DNA from: Pseudomonadota bacterium
GTDB lineage: Bacteria; Pseudomonadota; Alphaproteobacteria; Azospirillales; Azospirillaceae
Length of the DNA stretch: 8,152 nucleotides
Direction of reading: 5' to 3'
Assembly (NCBI GenBank): GCA_023412175.1
Contig: JAEYOB010000268.1
Span: 1-8,152, forward strand
A program made the position numbers and the translations under genes. Position 1 is the stretch's first letter; each line of letters opens with the position of its first letter. A model generated the notes under the pieces. The model was not told where the DNA came from. It was given only the letters and a program-made list of their open reading frames with translations, and made no database searches. Shown piece after piece: positions 1 through 5,830 of this stretch.

Positions 1-466
<466 letters not shown>

Positions 467-506
467 TCAGTAGTATTGGGTGGAGACGGGAAAAGGACGT
501 GAGACC

Positions 507-797
507 TTAGGCCTCGATAACGCCCATGATGTCGGATTCCTTCATGATCAGGAAATCCTCGCCGTCGATCTTCACCTCGGTGCCGGACCACTTGCCGAAC
601 AGAACGCGGTCGTTCGCCTTCACGTCGAGCGCGACGACCTTGCCGCTCTCGTCGCGAGCGCCCGGGCCCACCGCGATCACCTGACCCTCCTGCGGCTTCT
701 CCTTCGCCGTGTCGGGGATGATGATGCCGCCCTTCGTCTTCGTGTCGGACTCGATACGCTTGACGACGACGCGGTCGTGCAGCGGACGGAACTTCAT
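507..797 (-). CDS. groES: Co-chaperonin GroES
   Basis: This is the complete 96-residue 10-kDa co-chaperonin, a heptameric lid that binds GroEL and closes the folding chamber. It starts with [16 protein letters not shown], typical of the family. The mobile loop that contacts GroEL follows, with GGIIIP at residues 23-28 holding the hydrophobic tripeptide. [12 protein letters not shown] then forms the core barrel strand, and the C-terminus is the usual [15 protein letters not shown]. The length is normal for the short bacterial GroES. The ATG at 795-797 is preceded by a perfect AGGAGG at 805-810 with a 7-nt gap. It is the first gene of the groES-groEL operon. Control is probably by HrcA through the CIRCE at 847-873 and by a heat-shock sigma factor through the promoter at 879-904. 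Nothing in the protein is unusual. Confidence 0.98.
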   Translation of the reverse strand: MKFRPLHDRVVVKRIESDTKTKGGIIIPDTAKEKPQEGQVIAVGPGARDESGKVVALDVKANDRVLFGKWSGTEVKIDGEDFLIMKESDIMGVIEA

Positions 798-846
798 GTG
801 CGTGCCTCCTGCAAAGGCTCAAAGGAATAAGGGGTTCGGGCTGTTG

Positions 847-873
847 TTAGCACTCTCGCCCGGTGAGTGCCAG
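847..873 (-). promoter_or_regulatory. CIRCE operator (HrcA binding site) of groES-groEL
   Basis: The plus strand reads TTAGCACTC, a 9-nt spacer, then GAGTGCCAG. The CIRCE consensus is TTAGCACTC-N9-GAGTGCTAA, so the left arm is perfect and the right arm differs at two outer bases. CIRCE is the operator of the heat-shock repressor HrcA. The element lies 49 bp upstream of the groES start codon, at or just after the predicted transcription start, which is the usual place for repressing groESL. No hrcA gene is in the window. Confidence 0.95.
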
Positions 874-878
874 ACAGC

Positions 879-904
879 TAATAGAACCGTCCGCCCGATT
901 CAAG
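879..904 (-). promoter_or_regulatory. Probable sigma-32-type promoter of groES-groEL
   Basis: Read on the minus strand, CTTGAA (899-904, preceded by CCCT) is followed after 14 bases by CTATTA (879-884). This resembles the heat-shock promoters of alphaproteobacteria, which have a CTTGAA-type -35 and a CTAT-containing -10. Transcription would start near 871-873, at the edge of CIRCE, which fits repression by HrcA. The call rests on motif matching and position only. Confidence 0.6.
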
Positions 905-911
905 AGGGTCG

Positions 912-929
912 TTCGCGCATTTGCGCGAA
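912..929. promoter_or_regulatory. 18-bp perfect palindrome upstream of the groES promoter
   Basis: The plus strand reads TTCGCGCA, TT, TGCGCGAA: two perfect 8-base arms with a 2-base centre. It sits 7 bp upstream of the -35 element of groES, where an activator or a second repressor could bind, and about 145 bp upstream of usg on the other strand. A two-base loop makes an RNA hairpin unlikely, so a DNA operator is the more natural reading. No known regulator consensus was recognised. Confidence 0.4.
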
Positions 930-1074
930 AAGCTGGCAGCAATCACCCTGGATGGCTGCTAAGTCATTGAATAGGAACAATTTTCACGGTTGCGTGTTGA
1001 TCGTGGATGCGGCACGCTTTGCGGAAAGGCCGCGGGAGGCCCGCCGCAGGAGCAATCCCCACGGAGGTGCGCGC

Positions 1075-1338
1075 ATGACCGATCTTGCCCGCCAACTTCG
1101 CGACTACCGCCTGACCACGGCGGAGATCCTCTACCACATGCCCGACCATCCGGCCCTGCTGCAGAGCTTCATCTGGCAGGATCTGGACATGGCGCCGGAG
1201 TACCCGGTGCTGAAGCGTTTCCTCGACTATTGGCAGAGGAACCTCGACGGCAAGCTGCACTCGGTGAAGCTGGCGACCAAGGGGGTGATCGCGCCGGCCG
1301 AGGTCCGGCTGCTGGCTGCTGAAATCCGCCTGCACTGA
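1075..1338 (+). CDS. usg: Usg family protein
   Basis: This 87-residue cytoplasmic protein belongs to the Usg family of alphaproteobacteria. These proteins are often labelled a probable subunit of phosphoribosylanthranilate isomerase because they occur near trpF in some genomes, but their biochemical role is not established. Hallmarks are LRDYRLTTAEILYHMPDHP at residues 8-26, FIWQDLDMAPEYP in the middle, FLDYWQRNLDGKLHSV at about 48-63, and the C-terminal IAPAEVRLLAAEIRLH. No tryptophan gene is visible beside it here, so the context gives no support for that role. The ATG at 1075 is chosen because GGAGG at 1063-1067 lies 7 nt upstream and because family members begin close to this point. The frame stays open upstream into antisense groES, which is not real coding. 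The length is normal for the family. Distinct from the Asd-like protein that carries the same name in E. coli. Confidence 0.88.
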   Translation: MTDLARQLRDYRLTTAEILYHMPDHPALLQSFIWQDLDMAPEYPVLKRFLDYWQRNLDGKLHSVKLATKGVIAPAEVRLLAAEIRLH

Positions 1339-1355
1339 ACGGCCCGCCGGACCCG

Positions 1356-1371
1356 TGTGACGCCCGTCACA
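1356..1371. promoter_or_regulatory. CRP-like palindrome TGTGA-N6-TCACA
   Basis: The bases are TGTGA, CGCCCG, TCACA. All ten consensus positions of the E. coli CRP half-sites match with the right 6-base spacing, and the symmetry extends to 7-base arms (TGTGACG/CGTCACA). It begins 18 bp after the usg stop and ends 75 bp before the ATG of the 45-residue membrane protein, so it could serve that gene's promoter. A CRP/FNR-superfamily regulator is the likely reader. Which one, or whether any binds, cannot be told from sequence. A 2-nt loop and no T-run argue against a usg terminator. Confidence 0.45.
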
Positions 1372-1388
1372 GCCCCGCCCTCGGCATT

Positions 1389-1406
1389 CGCCTAAAGATT
1401 TAGGCG
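1389..1406. promoter_or_regulatory. 18-bp perfect palindrome CGCCTAAA-GA-TTTAGGCG
   Basis: Two perfect 8-base arms surround a 2-base centre with an AT-rich core in otherwise GC-rich DNA. The centre lies 34 bp downstream of the centre of the CRP-like palindrome, and the element ends 40 bp before the ATG at 1447. This suits an operator overlapping the promoter of the small membrane gene. I do not recognise a known regulator consensus. Confidence 0.4.
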
Positions 1407-1446
1407 ACGGGATGCGCCATCGGAGGCGCGGGAGGGAGACGCAGGC

Positions 1447-1584
1447 ATGTCGCACGGCGACCACGAGGACATCCAGGTCTGGCTGGCCGAAGCGGTGCTG
1501 GAGTTCGCCACCATCACCGGACTGTTCGCCATCTTCTTCGGCCTGTTCTTCCTGCTGGGCGCTCTGGAGGACCTGCCGCTGTAA
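1447..1584 (+). CDS. Small single-span membrane protein, 45 residues, function unknown
   Basis: I do not recognise this protein. It begins MSHGDHEDIQVWLAEAVLEF, an acidic and histidine-containing head that could form an amphipathic helix. A strongly hydrophobic stretch follows at about residues 21-40 (ATITGLFAIFFGLFFLLGAL), and the protein ends in EDLPL. One inner-membrane helix is therefore expected. Coding is supported by GGAGGGAG at 1431-1438 just upstream of the ATG, by a helix without interruption, and by its fit between two plus-strand genes. Two palindromes lie upstream (1356-1371, 1389-1406) and a lysozyme gene starts 80 bp downstream on the same strand, so the two may be cotranscribed. 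A holin-like or pinholin-like role is conceivable from size and neighbour, but nothing in the sequence proves it. It could also be a small subunit of a membrane complex. Confidence 0.65.
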   Translation: MSHGDHEDIQVWLAEAVLEFATITGLFAIFFGLFFLLGALEDLPL

Positions 1585-1586
1585 CG

Positions 1587-1654
1587 CATTGCGGGAAAAA
1601 CATGCTGCATGCACAACGATTGATGCGATAGATTGGCGGCCCTTTCCCGTGATG
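1587..1654 (+). promoter_or_regulatory. Possible mRNA stem ahead of the lysozyme ribosome binding site
   Basis: Bases 1587-1598 (CATTGCGGGAAA) can pair continuously with 1643-1654 (TTTCCCGTGATG), giving 12 base pairs of which two are G-U wobbles. The loop is 44 bases. The stem begins 2 bases after the stop codon of the 45-residue gene, and its far arm reaches the first base of the GAGG Shine-Dalgarno at 1654-1657. If formed in RNA it could dampen lysozyme translation or respond to ribosomes leaving the upstream gene. The long loop and lack of a comparative alignment keep confidence low. Confidence 0.3.
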
Positions 1655-1664
1655 AGGTCGCACC

Positions 1665-2150
1665 ATGAGTGAGCCGGTCTGCCAGGACGCCGTCGATCTG
1701 GTGAAGCATTTCGAGGGGCTGTACCTCAAAGCCTATCTGTGCCCGGCCGGCGTTCCGACCATCGGCTACGGCCACACTGCCGGCGTGTCGCTCGGCCAGA
1801 CGATCAGCGAAGAGCAGGCGGACCAGTTCCTGGCGGTGGACCTCGCCGGCGCTGCGGCCTCGGTGGACCGTCTGGTGAAGGTGGCGATCGACCCGAACCA
1901 GCGCGGCGCGCTGGCATCCTTCGTGTTCAATCTCGGTGCCGGCAGCCTTGAGGATTCGACGCTGCTGAAACTGCTGAACAACGGCGACACCGCCGGTGCG
2001 GCGGGTGAATTTGGCAAGTGGGTGCACAGCACGGTGGACGGCCGCAAGGTGGTGCTGCAGGGTCTCGTCGCCCGCCGGGCCGCCGAAGCGGCACTGTTCC
2101 TGGGGCAGGCGGATTTCTTGACCGCGAAGCCGACCGCGATGACGGCGTAA
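1665..2150 (+). CDS. Glycoside hydrolase family 24 lysozyme (endolysin-like muramidase)
   Basis: This 161-residue protein is a phage-type lysozyme that cuts the MurNAc-GlcNAc bond of peptidoglycan. The active-site block reads HFEGLYLKAY (residues 15-24) then CPAGVPTIGYGHT (26-38). It gives the family spacing E17, eight residues, C26, five residues, T32, that is, an E-C-T triad where T4 lysozyme has E-D-T. Further family features are SEEQADQFLAVDL, QRGALASFVFNLGAGSLEDSTLL, and GKWVHSTVDGRKVVLQGLVARRAAEAALF. There is no signal peptide or signal-anchor helix, so export would need a holin, another secretion route or cell lysis. The ATG at 1665 follows GAGG at 1654-1657 with a 7-nt gap. The upstream small membrane gene is 80 bp away. 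No other phage gene is visible, so this may be a domesticated or horizontally acquired endolysin. It converges with the oxidoreductase, whose stop is 21 bp away. Confidence 0.9.
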   Translation: MSEPVCQDAVDLVKHFEGLYLKAYLCPAGVPTIGYGHTAGVSLGQTISEEQADQFLAVDLAGAAASVDRLVKVAIDPNQRGALASFVFNLGAGSLEDSTLLKLLNNGDTAGAAGEFGKWVHSTVDGRKVVLQGLVARRAAEAALFLGQADFLTAKPTAMTA

Positions 2151-2171
2151 CGGAGCGGCATGGGCGCGGCG

Positions 2172-5100
2172 CTACCGTCGCGCCCCCATCCGCCGCAGGC
2201 AGCGGTCGATCCACTGCGCCGTGAGCTTCTCCTGCACGGCGTTCTGCCGCAGGCGGTCGTTGAGGCTGGCAAAGTCCACGCGGTCCAGGCTCTGGTCCTG
2301 GTTGAAGCAGGAGAACACCACGCTCTCCTCGCCCGTTTCCGGGTCGCGGTGGCGTTGCAGGCACTGGGCGCAGATCTCCTTCATCATGCATTGCATGGGG
2401 GAGTTGATCGAGCCGATGCCGACATGGTCCGGCTTCAGGTAGGGCTTCAGCACGCCGTGCCGCGCGGCGCTCACCGCCGCCATCATCCGGTCGGAGCCGA
2501 TGGCGACGATGCGATCCACCGTGGACAGGGGGATGTCCGCTTCGCCCAGCTCGCCCGCCGCGTAGGCGCGCATCGCCTCGACGATGTTGCCGACGATGCT
2601 CTTGTCGCCCGGACGCGTGGGTTCGAAGCCCGGCGCCTCGTCGCAACACCACACCACGCGGTCGGCGGCCGCCTCGATCTGCTCCACCTTGTAGCGGTCG
2701 ATCAGCTTCTTGTAGCCGGCGAAATAGACCACCCGGCAGCCCTTGGCGCGCGCCGCCTGCCCGATGGAGAACAGCACCGCGTTGCCGAGCCCGCCGCCGA
2801 CCAGACAGACCGTTTCGCCCTCCGGCACCTCGGTCGGCGTGCCGGTCGGACCCATGAGGATGACGGGATCGCCAGTCTTCAGCACCGCGCACAGGTCGGA
2901 CGAGCCGCCCATCTCCAGCACGATCATCGACAGCAGGCCGCGCTCCTTGTCCACCCAGGCGCCGGTCAGCGCCAAACCTTCCATGGCAAGCGTGGTGTGT
3001 CCCACCCGGTAGGCCAGCGTTTCGAAGTTCTGCAAGCGGTAGAACTGTCCGGGTTCGAACCGGCGCGCCGCGGCCGGGGCCTTCACCACCACCTCGACGA
3101 TGGTCGGGGTCAGCCGTTCCACCGTGTGCACGCAGGCGCGCAAATCGTGGTTCAGCGTCTGCGCCAGCCGTTCCGGCGCCACCGCGGTGGGGGAGCGCGT
3201 CTCCAGCACGCGGCTGACCACCGGGTAGCCGCGCTTCGCCCCGCCCATGGCCTTCACCACGTTGCCGGAGAAGGACGGGTGCAGGTCGCCAAAGAAGGAC
3301 AGGAAGCGGCCGTCCGGCGCCCTGGTCATCAGCACGTGGGCGGCGGAGGGCTTCGGCATCGGCTCCGGCTTCACCGGGTTGCCGTTCTCGTCCACGGCGC
3401 GGAAGGTGCGGCCGTCCAGTTCGACCCACTCCGGCTCCTCGCGGGCCAGCACGGTGTTGGGCTGGGTGCCGGCGGCGACCAGGATGGTGCGCGCGGGGAT
3501 CGTCACGTCGACGGCGGCCGGCGCCACCACGCCGTCCGGTCCGACCGGGTTGTGGGCGAGGTGCAGGGCCTTGGCGGCGCCATGCTCGTCGATCGCCACG
3601 GCGCGCGGGGAGACGCACTCCAGGAAGCGGATGCCCTCGGCGAGTCCGTGCGCCACCTCCTCGTGGTTCAGCGTGTAGCTCGGCGCGTCGATCAGCCGGC
3701 GGCGGTAGGCGATGGTGGCGCCGCCCCAGCCGCTCAGCAGGCCGCCCAGGCGGGGAGGGCGGCTTTCCGCCATCGCCGCCGCACGCTCGGCGCGGATGGC
3801 GCGGGCGTGGCCGAGGAACTCGTCGGCCAGTTCCGCCTCGTCCGGTGTCCAGCGCGCCCGCACCGCCGCCTCGCCGCGCTCGGCCGACAGGGTCTCGTAG
3901 CGGCTGAGGAACTTCTCGACCTGGATAGGGTAGTAGGCCAGCGATTCCGTGGCCGTGTCGATGGCGGTCAGGCCGCCGCCGATCACCACGATGGGCAGAC
4001 GGACCTGGAGGTTGGCGATGGACTCCGTCTTCGCCGCCCCGGTCAGTTGCAGGGCCATCAGGAAGTCCGACGCCTGCCGCACGCCGCGCGCCAGCCCGTT
4101 CTTCATCGGCACCACGGTCGGCTTGCCGGCGCCCATGCACAGCGCGATGTGGTCGAAGCCGCGCGCGAAGGCGTCGTCGATGGTCAGCGTGCCGCCGAAG
4201 CGCACGCCGCCGATGATGGTCATGCAGGTGCGCCGTTCCAGCAGCAGCCGGACCACCTTCAGGAAGTTCTTGTTCCAGCGGACCGTGATGCCGTACTCGG
4301 CAACGCCGCCGAAGCCGGCCATGACGCGCTCGTCCAGCCGGTCGTAGAGGTCGTGCACGTCGCGGATCGGCCGGAAGCCGACGCGCGTGCCGCTGGGCAG
4401 CACGCCGGAGAGGTCGGCCGGCAGCGGCTCGATCTTCAGCCCGTCGATGCCGACCACCGCGTGGCCGTCGTTCATCAGGTGGTGCGCCAGCGTGAAGCCG
4501 GCCGGCCCGAGCCCGACCACCAGCACCTTGTAGCCGCTGGCCGCCTTCATCACCGGGCGGCGGAGGTCGAGCGGGTTCCAGCGCGTCAGCAGGCTGTAGA
4601 TCTCGAAGCCCCAGGGCAGCTCCAACACGTCCTTCAGCGTGCGGGTCTCGGCCTGCGGGATGTCCACCGGCTCCTGCTTCTGGTAGATGCAGGCCTTCAT
4701 GCAGTCGTTGCAGATGCGGTGGCCGGTGGCGGCGCACATCGGGTTGTCCACCACCACCGCGGCCAGCGCGCCGACCGGCAGCCCCTCGGCCTTGAGGGTG
4801 TGCATCTCCGAGATCTTCTCGTCGAGCGGGCAGCCGTGCAGCGTCACGCCGAAGGCGCTCTTGGCATATCCGCCGGTCTTGCGGTCGGTGAGACCCTTCG
4901 AGCAGCTGTCCTTGCCCTGGTTGTGGCACCAGATGCAGTAATTGGCCTGATCCAGCGCGCCTTCGAGGTCGGTGCCCGGATCGGTGAGGTGGAAGCCCTG
5001 GCGGGTGCGGCAGCGCTCCTCGGGCGCGCGGGCCAGGGGGACGCCCTGCACCTCCTCGACCTCCAGCGGCACGAGGTGCAGCGGGTCGGTCTTGTGCGGC

Positions 5101-5663
5101 ACCCGGAACAGCGCGCCGTGGCCGTGCCTTTCCCGCCCGGCTTCGGTGAACACCGCCCAGGCGGCGTACTGCGCCGCGGTGTCCAGCTTTTCCGCATGCT
5201 CGGCCTCGGCGTCCATCCAGGCCAGCACCTGACGGGCGAAGCCGATCTCGGTCAGCGGCCCGCCCAGCCAGTCCTCCAGCCGCGCCGCCAGCTCGGCGCC
5301 GTCGAGGTCCGCCACCGCGTCGGGCTTCACCGCCTTGGCGGCCCGGCGCTGCACGAACAGGCGTTTGGCGGTGTAGAGCGGCGTCAGCTCGTGGTGGCGG
5401 GCGCGCAACTCGTCCAGCGCGGCGCGGATGCCGAACAGCGCGCCGACGAAATCCTCCAGGTGTGGGGCGACGGCGATCAGCAGGTCGCTTTCGGCTTTGG
5501 GCTCCAGCGAGTCCGGGGCGGTGCGGGCACCCTCCAGCCGCGCGGCGAGGGCGGCGTCGGCTCCGGCAAGATGATCGAGGAAGGCGCGGTCCACCCGCAG
5601 CAGCCCCTCCCGCCCGTACAGATCCGCGAACTCAAGGCCGTAGCCAAGTGTGAGGTCGGTCAT
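2172..5663 (-). CDS. GltD/NfnL-like and PyrK/NfnS-like fused iron-sulfur flavoprotein oxidoreductase
   Basis: A 1163-residue cytoplasmic protein built from two electron-transfer modules. Residues 1 to about 240 match no family I know. The GltD-like module has C243, C246, C254, C278, then C310, C318, C321, C325, typical of two [4Fe-4S] clusters, with HGCPLDEKI and ATGHRICNDCMKAC aligning to glutamate synthase small subunits. It continues with an FAD motif GLGPAG (384-389), an NAD(P) motif GGGLTAID (562-569), AAGTQPN (730-736) and a closing GD at 792-793. The ferredoxin-reductase module follows: FEPGQFYRLQNF (from 869), nucleotide-binding GGGLGNA (956-962), and cysteines 1092, 1098, 1101, 1119 suited to a [2Fe-2S] cluster as in PyrK. 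The combination resembles NfnLS transhydrogenase in one chain, but substrates are unproven. ATG at 5663 is preferred over in-frame GTG at 5669 because AGG at 5669-5671 lies 5 nt upstream of it and no Shine-Dalgarno precedes the GTG. It is divergent from ctaA. Confidence 0.88.
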   Translation of the reverse strand: MTDLTLGYGLEFADLYGREGLLRVDRAFLDHLAGADAALAARLEGARTAPDSLEPKAESDLLIAVAPHLEDFVGALFGIRAALDELRARHHELTPLYTAKRLFVQRRAAKAVKPDAVADLDGAELAARLEDWLGGPLTEIGFARQVLAWMDAEAEHAEKLDTAAQYAAWAVFTEAGRERHGHGALFRVPHKTDPLHLVPLEVEEVQGVPLARAPEERCRTRQGFHLTDPGTDLEGALDQANYCIWCHNQGKDSCSKGLTDRKTGGYAKSAFGVTLHGCPLDEKISEMHTLKAEGLPVGALAAVVVDNPMCAATGHRICNDCMKACIYQKQEPVDIPQAETRTLKDVLELPWGFEIYSLLTRWNPLDLRRPVMKAASGYKVLVVGLGPAGFTLAHHLMNDGHAVVGIDGLKIEPLPADLSGVLPSGTRVGFRPIRDVHDLYDRLDERVMAGFGGVAEYGITVRWNKNFLKVVRLLLERRTCMTIIGGVRFGGTLTIDDAFARGFDHIALCMGAGKPTVVPMKNGLARGVRQASDFLMALQLTGAAKTESIANLQVRLPIVVIGGGLTAIDTATESLAYYPIQVEKFLSRYETLSAERGEAAVRARWTPDEAELADEFLGHARAIRAERAAAMAESRPPRLGGLLSGWGGATIAYRRRLIDAPSYTLNHEEVAHGLAEGIRFLECVSPRAVAIDEHGAAKALHLAHNPVGPDGVVAPAAVDVTIPARTILVAAGTQPNTVLAREEPEWVELDGRTFRAVDENGNPVKPEPMPKPSAAHVLMTRAPDGRFLSFFGDLHPSFSGNVVKAMGGAKRGYPVVSRVLETRSPTAVAPERLAQTLNHDLRACVHTVERLTPTIVEVVVKAPAAARRFEPGQFYRLQNFETLAYRVGHTTLAMEGLALTGAWVDKERGLLSMIVLEMGGSSDLCAVLKTGDPVILMGPTGTPTEVPEGETVCLVGGGLGNAVLFSIGQAARAKGCRVVYFAGYKKLIDRYKVEQIEAAADRVVWCCDEAPGFEPTRPGDKSIVGNIVEAMRAYAAGELGEADIPLSTVDRIVAIGSDRMMAAVSAARHGVLKPYLKPDHVGIGSINSPMQCMMKEICAQCLQRHRDPETGEESVVFSCFNQDQSLDRVDFASLNDRLRQNAVQEKLTAQWIDRCLRRMGARR

Positions 5664-5766
5664 CGCCACCTGCGGGGGCGTTGCCCCAAATCATTGGTTG
5701 CCCTATCGATTTGTAACATTCCACAGTCGCGGGCACATCCAAAACCAACGAGCGGAAGCCTGACAT

Positions 5767-5795
5767 TTGACGCAGGCCGTTCCGGCACCCACATT
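5767..5795 (+). promoter_or_regulatory. Possible housekeeping promoter of ctaA
   Basis: TTGACG at 5767-5772 matches five of six bases of the sigma-70 -35 consensus. After 17 bases comes CACATT at 5790-5795, which matches only three of six -10 bases. Transcription would start near 5802, leaving a leader of about 30 bases before the GTG at 5831. The rest of the 167-bp divergent region shows no firm operator. The promoter of the opposing oxidoreductase must also lie here but was not convincingly located. Confidence 0.35.
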
Positions 5796-5830
5796 TCCCC
5801 GGCCGATTACCCCGAACGGGATGTTTGCCT

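Noticed and set aside
940..1060. A sigma-70 promoter for usg (TTGAAT at 967-972 or TTGATC at 997-1002)
   Set aside because: Neither -35-like hexamer has a believable -10 element 16-18 bases downstream.
709..1074. Upstream extension of usg, including an ATG at 952
   Set aside because: The extension runs into antisense groES and across its promoter. The ATG at 1075 has its own GGAGG and matches the family N-terminus. The MAAK resemblance of the 952 start to GroEL does not continue.
1585..1664. A separate promoter for the lysozyme
   Set aside because: GATAGA at 1627-1632 is a fair -10 look-alike, but no -35 element is found at suitable spacing. Readthrough from the small gene is as likely.
1665..2150. 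A resident prophage
   Set aside because: Only one phage-type gene is present, with ordinary chromosomal genes on both sides and no integrase, attachment repeats or structural genes.
2162..2185. GGGCGCG-N10-CGCGCCC hairpin between the converging lysozyme and oxidoreductase genes as a bidirectional terminator
   Set aside because: It has no T-run on either side and overlaps the end of the oxidoreductase coding sequence. In GC-rich DNA a 7-bp GC stem is weak evidence.
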